From positions 1 through 35,980 of IMG/VR virus record IMGVR_UViG_3300022747_000027: a stretch of DNA of 35,980 bases; one strand, 5' to 3'. Below the pieces are notes generated by a model that saw nothing but the letters and a program-made list of their open reading frames with translations, did no database searches and was not told where the DNA came from. Below, in pieces: positions 22,443 to 27,041 of this stretch. Position 1 is the first letter of the stretch. Every line of letters starts with the position of its first letter. The translations under genes were made by a program, and so were the position numbers. The DNA comes from a virus.

Positions 22443-22680
22443 TTTTCAAAGCCTCACGTATGAGTTTATCTTCATTCAAGTATATCTTTTCTTCGATCTT
22501 GATCCAGTCATGATCCGATAGTACATCGTTGATCTTAACAATGAACTTCCCAGGCTTTAGCCAAGCAGGCAACAAAGCATATACCTCCATAGACTCCCAA
22601 TCAGGCTCTTCTCCGTACCAATCAAACTCAATCGAAACATCAGCGTTATTGAGTGTAGTGTTTAGAACCATTTTACTCAT
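22432..22680 (-). CDS. Small hypothetical protein (82 aa)
   Basis: An 82-aa acidic protein (MSKMVLNTTLNNADVSIEFD) with a beta-rich N-terminal half containing WYGEEPDWESMEVYALLP and a helical Lys/Glu-rich end. TTAGGA lies six bases before the ATG. Codon use returns to the AT-rich phage norm, marking the edge of the GC-rich block. Not recognised; the operon position suggests an early accessory function. Confidence 0.65.
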   Translation of the reverse strand: MSKMVLNTTLNNADVSIEFDWYGEEPDWESMEVYALLPAWLKPGKFIVKINDVLSDHDWIKIEEKIYLNEDKLIREALKNEY

Positions 22681-22697
22681 ATCAATCCTAAGTATAG

Positions 22698-22754
22698 TTA
22701 CTTTAAAGCCACCTTGACAAAGGTAACGACAACAATAAACACAACCGACAACAT
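22698..22754 (-). CDS. Hydrophobic micro-ORF (18 aa)
   Basis: ATG 22754 begins two bases after the stop of the upstream gene, with AAGGGAA spanning that gene's last codons as ribosome site. It encodes the 18-residue MLSVVFIVVVTFVKVALK, long enough for a single membrane helix with two lysines at the C-terminal side. Such peptides are below usual annotation limits. Two other tiny membrane frames in the same operon (23890-23970, 24980-25057) make it more credible. Function unknown. Confidence 0.5.
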   Translation of the reverse strand: MLSVVFIVVVTFVKVALK

Positions 22755-22756
22755 CT

Positions 22757-22933
22757 TTAGTTCCCTTGTTCCAAGGTGTCCGTAACGTTAGCCAAAGTGA
22801 CTTCTAAGTCTACAGGCTTTAGATGTTTGTCTATATCCATTAGTACTTTAGTATATCCATAATCTTTAATAAGATCACATATGCTACCAATTACATAAAA
22901 GTAATGAGCTTCTTCCAGATCATAATCAGACAT
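22757..22933 (-). CDS. Small hypothetical protein (58 aa)
   Basis: The start at ATG 22933 follows TTGGTGACAATC; the 58-aa acidic product is MSDYDLEEAHYFYVIGSICD then LIKDYGYTKVLMDIDKHLK. It looks helical and contains several Tyr and Asp residues; no family is recognised. It is the first gene after the region with a consensus promoter and duplicated palindromes, so it may be the leading gene of a separately regulated transcript. Confidence 0.6.
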   Translation of the reverse strand: MSDYDLEEAHYFYVIGSICDLIKDYGYTKVLMDIDKHLKPVDLEVTLANVTDTLEQGN

Positions 22934-22974
22934 GATTGTCACCAATGTTAAAAGTTAACGACATTTGCCTACTA

Positions 22975-23017
22975 TAAAGGTACTTTAACGCTTCTATGTG
23001 CTTTTAAAGGTACTTTA
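22975..23017. promoter_or_regulatory. Duplicated palindromic operator candidate
   Basis: Two identical 13-bp sequences, TAAAGGTACTTTA, sit at 22975-22987 and 23005-23017, 30 bp apart (about three helical turns). Each is a perfect inverted repeat (TAAAG-GTA-CTTTA). They lie downstream of the consensus leftward promoter at 23095-23123 and before the gene at 22933. This is the geometry of a dimeric repressor binding cooperatively. The binding protein is unknown. Confidence 0.5.
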
Positions 23018-23064
23018 TAAGTGTATTTATACTATAAGATGTATTTAAACATCTATGGAACGTC

Positions 23065-23301
23065 TTAGTCATCTTCATTGTCTCCTATATAGTTATTATA
23101 TAGTGTATCCTCTGAGTTGTCAAGTTTTTCTTCAATGCCCATGCTGACAATAAGGTCTTTCCTACCTTTGACTGGCATCGGTACATCTTGGGCAATCTCA
23201 CTCAGGCAGTCAATGCAGGTATCCATGTACTCACCCGTTACAGCATGTTTAAGGGTTGTCTCATAGTCGGACAAGATTCGATTACAGACGCTACAACGCA
23301 T
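23065..23301 (-). CDS. Small zinc-ribbon protein (78 aa)
   Basis: A 78-aa protein with two Cys pairs: MRCSVCNRILSDYETTLKHA (Cys3, Cys6) and YMDTCIDCLSEIA (Cys29, Cys32), a classic zinc ribbon. It has an acidic C-terminal tail (NYIGDNEDD). The arrangement CSVCN-LSDYE-TGEYMDTC is shared by small early proteins of several podoviruses; the role is unknown, perhaps binding nucleic acid or host protein. AAGGAG precedes the ATG. A perfect leftward promoter is embedded in its last 20 codons. Confidence 0.75.
   Translation of the reverse strand: MRCSVCNRILSDYETTLKHAVTGEYMDTCIDCLSEIAQDVPMPVKGRKDLIVSMGIEEKLDNSEDTLYNNYIGDNEDD
23095..23123 (-). promoter_or_regulatory. Perfect-consensus sigma70 promoter inside a coding end
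   Basis: The minus strand reads TTGACA (23118-23123), a 17-bp spacer and TATAAT (23095-23100): both hexamers and spacing are ideal. It lies in the 3' part of the zinc-ribbon gene and would start a transcript near 23088, through the duplicated palindromes and into the gene at 22933 and on to the replication genes. Confidence 0.75.
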
Positions 23302-23330
23302 TATTTACTCCTTGTACGTAATTTTACGTA

Positions 23331-23358
23331 TTGCTTTTTTTAAAACTTATGGTACAAT
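23331..23358 (+). promoter_or_regulatory. Probable promoter for the rightward HNH gene
   Basis: On the plus strand TTGCTT (23331-23336), a 16-bp spacer and TACAAT (23353-23358) lie just upstream of the ATG at 23384. The hexamers are less perfect than those of other promoters here. The gene it serves runs against the surrounding operon, so it needs its own promoter. Confidence 0.55.
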
Positions 23359-23383
23359 TATATACCAACTTTGGAATTATACC

Positions 23384-23839
23384 ATGAACAAACGAGAAAG
23401 AACCCGCCTGTATCGCACATATCACCAGCTCTATACTCGACACTACATCGAAGAGGGCTATACGTGTATCTATTGCGGCGCTCTTGGCAACACCTTAGAC
23501 CATTCTCCGCCCTTGTCTTGGCTTGAACCGTTCGGTATAGAGGCCCTTAGACGCGCCAAAATACCTTTAACGACTGTTCCATGCTGTAGCGAATGCAATG
23601 GCCTCCTAGGTGATCGCAAACTGCTCACAGTCACGGATCGTCTCGAATACCTTGAAAAGAAATATCATTCATTGTTTGAAAAGCTGGTTAGATGGTCAGA
23701 CGAAGAGCTCGAAGAGATGGGAGAATCATTTCAGCGATCAATCCGTGCTCAACGTTACCGCGAAGATGAGCTAATCCGCAAAATTAGAGCCATTGAACAA
23801 CGCATTGTTAAGCCTTGGACTCTTCCTGATGTGGACTAG
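23384..23839 (+). CDS. HNH endonuclease (opposite strand to its operon)
   Basis: A 151-aa protein starting MNKRERTRLYRTYHQLYTRH. Its zinc and HNH elements are CIYCGALGNTLDHSPP (C-x2-C, then the D-H pair) and VPCCSECNGLLGDRKLLT (second Cys pair plus the N-x-L-x-G-D-R end), followed by a long charged helix. It probably cuts DNA as a freestanding homing endonuclease or phage restriction-type nuclease. It is the only rightward gene inside the leftward early arm, has its own promoter, and is somewhat GC-richer than its neighbours, all consistent with insertion as a selfish element. An exclusion or host-targeting role remains possible. Confidence 0.82.
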   Translation: MNKRERTRLYRTYHQLYTRHYIEEGYTCIYCGALGNTLDHSPPLSWLEPFGIEALRRAKIPLTTVPCCSECNGLLGDRKLLTVTDRLEYLEKKYHSLFEKLVRWSDEELEEMGESFQRSIRAQRYREDELIRKIRAIEQRIVKPWTLPDVD

Positions 23840-23889
23840 GGCGTAAAAACAGCTCTAAAGCCCGTTTAAGGGCCTTCTCAACCCATTGC

Positions 23890-23970
23890 TTACACATCCA
23901 GTTGACTACCAATGATGAAACAGACAATGATGAACGCTAAAAGACCAGTTACTTTGACATTCTCACGCAT
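23890..23970 (-). CDS. Hydrophobic micro-ORF (26 aa)
   Basis: ATG 23970 overlaps the end of the upstream gene (stop at 23963-23965), with GGAG eight bases upstream. The 26-aa product begins MRENVKVTGLLAFIIVCFII and ends GSQLDV: a basic/polar N-terminus, a 14-residue hydrophobic helix, and a short polar tail, i.e. a single-pass membrane micropeptide. It precedes the convergent HNH gene. Function unknown. Confidence 0.55.
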   Translation of the reverse strand: MRENVKVTGLLAFIIVCFIIGSQLDV

Positions 23971-24220
23971 TCTTCATGCTCCTATTGACTTCCATGCACC
24001 ATTCTTGAAATACCTTGTTTCTTAGGTGCTTCTTGTATTCTTTGCTTAAACACCAAAGCTCTAATGGCTTGCCTGGATCGCCTACCATATCGGCATTAAG
24101 CTCGATGCTGTTAATGATAATCTCTGGCAAGTCTCCATCCTCAAAGTCGCATAGCTCTGCCTCGATCAATAAGGGAATCCCCAGGGAATCATCCTTGATT
24201 GTGTATACTAAAGATTTCAT
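23963..24220 (-). CDS. Small acidic hypothetical protein (85 aa)
   Basis: An 85-aa acidic protein: MKSLVYTIKDDSLGIPLLIE, then a run of Asp/Glu (ELCDFEDGDLPEIIINSIEL) and a C-terminal basic helix (KEYKKHLRNKVFQEWCMEVN). GAGGAGG lies upstream of ATG 24220. The strand pattern in the first half followed by a Lys-rich helix is reminiscent of small early phage proteins, but I cannot name a family. It overlaps the genes on both sides. Confidence 0.65.
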   Translation of the reverse strand: MKSLVYTIKDDSLGIPLLIEAELCDFEDGDLPEIIINSIELNADMVGDPGKPLELWCLSKEYKKHLRNKVFQEWCMEVNRSMKNA

Positions 24221-24372
24221 ATTAATGCCTCCTCAGGCTCGGTTAATTGACAAATCTCATATGGTGTAGGCTTAGGTGGTGTTGGCATTTGCTCCAACAG
24301 TAGGCTTTCGGACGTACGTTCTCCGTTTACACTAGGGAATGGCCATGTGTGGCCTAAAGGTAAGAGTTTCAT
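24217..24372 (-). CDS. Small Pro-rich hypothetical protein (51 aa)
   Basis: ATG 24372 overlaps the TGA of the upstream gene (ATGA), and its own TGA overlaps the next ATG (ATATGA). The 51-aa product starts MKLLPLGHTWPFPSVNGERT and contains a proline-rich segment MPTPPKPTPYEICQL before an acidic end. It is likely unstructured, perhaps a peptide-binding adaptor. No family is recognised; coupling on both sides is the main support. Confidence 0.6.
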   Translation of the reverse strand: MKLLPLGHTWPFPSVNGERTSESLLLEQMPTPPKPTPYEICQLTEPEEALI

Positions 24373-24563
24373 TGTTTCACCTTTATCAACTTAAACAGAT
24401 TCAGGCAGTCTCCCTGAGCATAGTCTACAACCTCGCCAGTGTCAGGGTCAAGAACGGACTTATCGTCGCCATAGTTGTTGCAAGACAGCCAGTGCAGTGC
24501 AGCAGCTCTATCCTGGAAACGTGCAGCGACAATACCAGATGATATGAATTGAACTGTATACAT
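24369..24563 (-). CDS. Small hypothetical protein (64 aa)
   Basis: ATG 24563 is chosen because GGAGG sits seven bases before it; the in-frame ATG at 24578 would lie upstream of that site. The 64-aa product MYTVQFISSGIVAARFQDRA, then ALHWLSCNNYG, and VLDPDTGEVVDYAQGDCLN looks like a compact alpha/beta domain. It resembles small phage proteins that carry a DPDTGEV loop, function unknown. Confidence 0.65.
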   Translation of the reverse strand: MYTVQFISSGIVAARFQDRAAALHWLSCNNYGDDKSVLDPDTGEVVDYAQGDCLNLFKLIKVKQ

Positions 24564-24564
24564 A

Positions 24565-24873
24565 TCAAGCCTCCACATCTTCAGAGGTCATTTCCTGAGC
24601 ATACAGTTCAGCGACAAACCAAACCAGAGCATTCTTGAACCCTGTCAGATCGCCGAGATATTTAATGATGTACTCAGGCAGTACGTCTGTCTCTTGCTCA
24701 TATTGACCGACTACATCGTGCAGCTCTTGGGCGTGTTTATCGTACAGATCGCAAGTCTCGCTGTAATAGATCATTCCACCAGCGACACCAGAGGCGCATC
24801 CGTGCTGTGCAATCTCTTGCAGCTCTTGACGGTCATAGGTATTGAAAAGCCATTGTTTGAAAGTCTGAGACAT
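24565..24873 (-). CDS. Conserved-looking phage early protein (102 aa)
   Basis: The start is at ATG 24873, preceded by AAAAGG. The 102-aa helical product starts MSQTFKQWLFNTYDRQELQE and continues with IAQHGCASGVAGGMIYYSET, then CDLYDKHAQELHDVVGQYEQ. I recognise this pattern from hypothetical proteins in many unrelated phages, often early-expressed; no function is known to me. It is preceded by a cluster of hairpins (24894-24960) that may stabilise or regulate its message. Confidence 0.7.
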   Translation of the reverse strand: MSQTFKQWLFNTYDRQELQEIAQHGCASGVAGGMIYYSETCDLYDKHAQELHDVVGQYEQETDVLPEYIIKYLGDLTGFKNALVWFVAELYAQEMTSEDVEA

Positions 24874-24893
24874 GATGTTACCTTTTAAGGTTT

Positions 24894-24960
24894 GCCAGTA
24901 CATCACTGGCGAGATACCCTACACAGTGTAGGCCATAAGCCACTTTATCAGTGGCCTACA
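24894..24960 (-). promoter_or_regulatory. Cluster of mutually exclusive hairpins in the early leader/intergenic RNA
   Basis: Four stems occur in 67 bases: GCCAGT/ACTGGC (24894-24910), CCTACA/TGTAGG (24918-24932), TGTAGGCCA/TGGCCTACA (24927-24935 with 24952-24960) and GCCACT/AGTGGC (24939-24955). The second and third share TGTAGG, and the third and fourth share GGC, so they cannot all form at once. No T-run follows on the transcribed strand, so a terminator is unlikely. Confidence 0.6.
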
Positions 24961-24979
24961 GTCTAAACTGTCTCTTAAG

Positions 24980-25057
24980 TTACACCCCCAAAGCCAACAA
25001 GACACCCCAAAGGGCAAAGACAATGAAACAGAGGTACATTGCGGTTTTGTCAGACAT
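24980..25057 (-). CDS. Hydrophobic micro-ORF (25 aa)
   Basis: ATG 25057 with AAGGAAA upstream encodes a 25-residue peptide beginning MSDKTAMYLCFIVFALWGVL and ending LALGV: a polar N-terminus then one hydrophobic helix, a minimal single-pass membrane protein. It lies between hairpin-containing gaps in the first part of the early transcript. Function unknown; size and layout resemble the two other micro-ORFs of this arm. Confidence 0.55.
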   Translation of the reverse strand: MSDKTAMYLCFIVFALWGVLLALGV

Positions 25058-25126
25058 GATAGTTTCCTTGATTGATGATGTTGACATTGTAGGCCCATTC
25101 ATAGGCCATACAATAGGGATAAACCC

Positions 25127-25333
25127 TTAGACTTTACACTCACTGTCTACAGTGTAAGCGCCTTTGCTACTAATGATATAGTCAATCGCCATATCTTTAT
25201 CATCCAGACGGATAGTGTCCAGACGTTCGCCCACAATAGGATCGTTGACCCATTGGTGCAAGACAATCCATCCAGCACGGTTAAACTTGATAGTCTTAGA
25301 CAGTTTGTTGTGCAGTGATTCGAAGCGAGACAT
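25127..25333 (-). CDS. First gene of the leftward early transcript (68 aa)
   Basis: The 68-aa product (MSRFESLHNKLSKTIKFNRA, then GWIVLHQWVNDPIVGERLDT) is mixed alpha/beta with no recognised motif. It is the promoter-proximal gene of the leftward arm: the promoter at 25386-25413 would give a leader of about 45 bases that begins with a stem-loop, with AAAGG eight bases before the ATG. Position suggests an immediate-early protein acting on the host, but this is inference. Confidence 0.7.
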   Translation of the reverse strand: MSRFESLHNKLSKTIKFNRAGWIVLHQWVNDPIVGERLDTIRLDDKDMAIDYIISSKGAYTVDSECKV

Positions 25334-25385
25334 AGTAGGCCTTTCAAGTGTTGCTGCACTGATGTAATTGCCAGTGCATGGGTGT

Positions 25386-25413
25386 ATTGTATAACCTATA
25401 ACGTGGATGTCAA
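25386..25413 (-). promoter_or_regulatory. Main leftward early promoter (sigma70)
   Basis: The minus strand has TTGACA (25408-25413), a 16-bp spacer and TACAAT (25386-25391). Transcription would start near 25379, so the RNA would open with a stem-loop, TGCACTG/CAGTGCA (25355-25361 with 25372-25378), immediately before the ribosome site of the first early gene. Such 5' stem-loops protect phage messages from decay. Confidence 0.8.
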
Positions 25414-25484
25414 GCCCTAGATGACTGGCTTTACAAAACTTTACAATACTGTAAGTTTAGTGTCAGTACTTTGCAGTGATTCAT

Positions 25485-25499
25485 TTTAGGTATCCTAAA
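25485..25499. promoter_or_regulatory. Perfect palindrome, operator candidate
   Basis: TTTAGG-TAT-CCTAAA is a perfect 6-3-6 inverted repeat located between the leftward early promoter and the tandem sigma54-like promoters, about 58 bp upstream of the first. It could bind a dimeric repressor or the enhancer-binding activator that sigma54 promoters require. No matching known consensus was recognised. Confidence 0.4.
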
Positions 25500-25542
25500 T
25501 AGGCACCCACATCGTCTCCCACATCCTGAAATCCTATAAAGC

Positions 25543-25600
25543 TGGCATGATTCTTGCATGACCCTACACTGGATCATGAAACCTGGCACGATTCTTGCAT
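25543..25600 (+). promoter_or_regulatory. Two tandem sigma54 (RpoN) promoter matches
   Basis: Copy 1 TGGCATG-ATTC-TTGCA (25543-25558) and copy 2 TGGCACG-ATTC-TTGCA (25584-25599) match the sigma54 consensus TGGCACG-N4-TTGCW; copy 2 is perfect and copy 1 has one difference. In both, GG and GC are separated by exactly ten bases, as required for -24/-12 recognition. They are 41 bp apart, direct repeats, pointing toward the late genes. Initiation would be near 25569 and 25610. Activation would need a host enhancer-binding protein. Confidence 0.6.
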
Positions 25601-25630
25601 GGACTTCAGTGTTCCTGGCTCAAGCGTAAC

Positions 25631-25652
25631 GCAAATGAGACTGATTCGCATT
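25631..25652. promoter_or_regulatory. Fur-box-like site
   Basis: AAATGAGACTGATTCGCATT (25633-25652, with GC in front) differs at only three of twenty positions from the palindromic Fur-type sequence AAATGAGAATCATTCTCATT seen at iron-regulated promoters of proteobacteria. It is about 20-40 bases downstream of the predicted start of the second sigma54-like promoter, where bound Fur would block elongation or initiation. Confidence 0.45.
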
Positions 25653-25889
25653 CAAGACCGGGGGAGGGGTATTGAGGACTGTAAAGTTTTTGCAGGAGCC
25701 TCTAACGCTTACAAAAAAGTAAAACTGGAACTAAATAGTTGCTTAAATAATAGGCAACATTGTCACTACAAAGGCTAATAACGACAATAGTTTAGATAAA
25801 TATTCATATAGAAAACTAGGGAGGAAACTGTGCACCCTGAAAGTGGGAACTATAGAGTAGTACTTTAAAGGTAAAAAAAGAAGCAAGAA

Positions 25890-25905
25890 CGTGATTAAGA
25901 TCACA
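25890..25905. promoter_or_regulatory. Crp/Fnr-like site
   Basis: CGTGA-TTAAGA-TCACA matches the Crp half-sites TGTGA-N6-TCACA at nine of ten positions. Its centre is about 80 bases upstream of the predicted late start near 25978, a spacing compatible with activation from upstream. A Crp/Fnr-family regulator in the host could bind. Short sites of this kind also occur by chance. Confidence 0.4.
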
Positions 25906-25942
25906 TGAATGTAAAAATAATTGTAAAAGTTGTAAAAAAGAC

Positions 25943-25971
25943 TTGACAAAACAGGAAAAGTATGCTATAAT
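25943..25971 (+). promoter_or_regulatory. Rightward late promoter (perfect sigma70, extended -10)
   Basis: TTGACA (25943-25948), a 17-bp spacer and TATAAT (25966-25971) with TGC immediately before it form an ideal extended -10 sigma70 promoter. It would produce a leader of about 230 bases ahead of the small terminase gene. This is the strongest promoter in the window and should drive the packaging and head genes, so delayed timing would require repression or the upstream sites. Confidence 0.88.
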
Positions 25972-26002
25972 ATATGTACTTGTTAAATTTAGACAGTAAC
26001 AA

Positions 26003-26060
26003 GTCAGGAACTCAAGTTAAAACTATGAAGTACCTAAGAAGCCTGACCCCACTTCTTAGG
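26003..26060 (+). promoter_or_regulatory. Hairpin with potential pseudoknot in the late leader
   Basis: CCTAAGAAG (26033-26041) pairs perfectly with CTTCTTAGG (26052-26060), leaving a ten-base loop that begins CCTGAC (26042-26047). That loop sequence is the exact complement of GTCAGG at 26003-26008, so a six-base-pair pseudoknot or alternative stem is possible. Its location just after the promoter start fits an antitermination or stability element. Confidence 0.55.
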
Positions 26061-26094
26061 AATGTCACTAAAGACCGTTAACGTGCTCTCGTAG

Positions 26095-26155
26095 AGGAAC
26101 TAATTTAAGTAATACTTATAAAGAACATAAATAAGTATATTTAACTTAGATTCCT
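26095..26155 (+). promoter_or_regulatory. Long imperfect hairpin in the late leader
   Basis: ATACTTAT (26112-26119) pairs with ATAAGTAT (26131-26138). Outer segments continue the stem imperfectly: TAAGT (26106-26110) with ACTTA (26144-26148) and AGGAA (26095-26099) with TTCCT (26151-26155). The loop is 11 bases. It lies 55 bases upstream of the terminase small subunit start and could shield or process the message (for example by RNase III). Confidence 0.5.
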
Positions 26156-26209
26156 GTACTTAGACGTATTCTACAGACTCCAAAGTCTCCTACTAAGGAC
26201 AAAGACGAT

Positions 26210-26608
26210 ATGACTAAACCATCAGGTAACAAAAAAGGTAGACCTAAGAAGACAGACATTGAGACTGTCAAGACAGGCAATAGAGGCCAAGTAGGTCGTC
26301 CTAAAGGTGATGCAGCCATCATCAATGAATATAAAGCTAGAATGTTAGCTTCACCTAAGTCCGCTAAGGTCTTAGAGACTATTCTCAATGCTGCTCTGAA
26401 TGATGAACATCCTCACCAAGCTGCTGCATGGAAGTTAGTAGCTGATCGTATTGTCCCTGTATCTGCTTTTGATCAGTCTAAGAACTCAGGTTCTACACCT
26501 CAAATCAGTATCAATATCTCAGGTCTTACAGCTCCAACGGCTGAGGTCGTAGAGGACATCACGGACGTAGAAATTAAACCTTACGAACAAGATTTAGACA
26601 CCCAGTGA
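26210..26608 (+). CDS. Terminase small subunit
   Basis: A 132-aa protein with a basic, Gly/Lys-rich N-terminus (KPSGNKKGRPKKTD and QVGRPKGD, resembling AT-hook-like GRPK repeats), then a helical core (AIINEYKARMLASPKSAKVL and HQAAAWKLVADRIVP) and an acidic C-terminus. It directly precedes the large terminase module, so it most probably recognises phage DNA and recruits the motor. The pattern is known from small terminases of other podoviruses. TAAGGA lies about eleven bases upstream of the ATG. Confidence 0.82.
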   Translation: MTKPSGNKKGRPKKTDIETVKTGNRGQVGRPKGDAAIINEYKARMLASPKSAKVLETILNAALNDEHPHQAAAWKLVADRIVPVSAFDQSKNSGSTPQISINISGLTAPTAEVVEDITDVEIKPYEQDLDTQ

Positions 26609-26626
26609 TGGGCTTGAACCTCGTTT

Positions 26627-26657
26627 AACGGTGCGGGGGTCTAAACACCGTTTCCTT
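26627..26657 (+). terminator. Hairpin between small terminase and HNH gene (possible weak terminator)
   Basis: AACGGTG (26627-26633) pairs with CACCGTT (26646-26652), with a 12-base G-rich loop, followed by TCCTTTTC. The T-tract is short, so termination would be partial. It may have arrived with the adjacent HNH gene, and might lower nuclease expression. Confidence 0.4.
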
Positions 26658-26672
26658 TTCAAGAGGATCACA

Positions 26673-27041
26673 ATGAAGAAATGTAACAAATGTGGTGAAT
26701 TTAAACCGTTCACTGAATTTAACAAACACAAGTCAACTAAAGACGGCTACGGAACGTACTGCCGTCCTTGCTATAATTATCAGACATTGGCTGGGAAGCA
26801 TCGTAAGCGATACGGACTAACACCAGAACAAATGGCTGAAATGAAAAAAACAGGCTGTGAACTTTGTGGAACTATGTCGAATCTGCACATAGATCACAAT
26901 CACGAAACAAATGAGATACGAGGAGTTCTCTGCACAAACTGCAACAGAGGCCTTGGACATTTCAAAGACTCTCCGGAACTTTTAAAGAAAGCGGCTGAGT
27001 ATCTGGAAAAGAAAGGAAACTATAGCAAATGGCAGAACTGA
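26673..27041 (+). CDS. HNH endonuclease (endonuclease VII-like) between terminase genes
   Basis: The start is taken at ATG 26673 (AGAGGATCACA before it), giving 122 aa. The zinc ribbon is MKKCNKCGEFKPFTEFNKHK (C-x2-C) with YCRPCYN; the linker is KRYGLTPEQMAEMKKTGCEL, then CGTM; the HNH core is LHIDHNHETNEIRGVLCTNC and NRGLGHFKDS. It is the same family as the nuclease at 18.8-19.3 kb. Its 3' end overlaps the large terminase start by 13 bases. Homing nucleases often insert here, but HNH proteins also take part in packaging in some phages, so either role is possible. Confidence 0.88.
   Translation: MKKCNKCGEFKPFTEFNKHKSTKDGYGTYCRPCYNYQTLAGKHRKRYGLTPEQMAEMKKTGCELCGTMSNLHIDHNHETNEIRGVLCTNCNRGLGHFKDSPELLKKAAEYLEKKGNYSKWQN

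Larger units (their letters stand above)
25334..26209. other. Divergent control region without genes (876 bp)
   Basis: No convincing gene lies here. It separates leftward early genes from the rightward late block and holds several elements listed separately: leftward promoter, palindrome, tandem sigma54-like promoters, Fur-like box, Crp-like site, rightward sigma70 promoter and a structured leader. Also visible are two CTTTACAA copies (25429-25436 and 25439-25446), ten bp apart, followed by the inverted CTGTAAG (25449-25455), just upstream of the early promoter. An origin or packaging site could also be here, but I see no diagnostic sign. Confidence 0.8.

Noticed and set aside
23845-23880. 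GCCC/GGGC hairpin after the rightward HNH gene as a terminator
   Set aside because: Only a four- to six-pair stem with a bulge and no T-run; too weak to list as a terminator.
25050-25109. Leftward 19-codon frame starting MAYEWAYNV
   Set aside because: Its ATG lies inside a predicted hairpin and the nearest Shine-Dalgarno-like sequence is about 14 bases away; overlaps a better micro-ORF start.
25554-25778. Rightward 74-codon frame in the control region
   Set aside because: It overlaps the sigma54-like, Fur-like and other sites, lacks a ribosome site and gives a low-complexity-free but unfamiliar sequence; better explained as chance.
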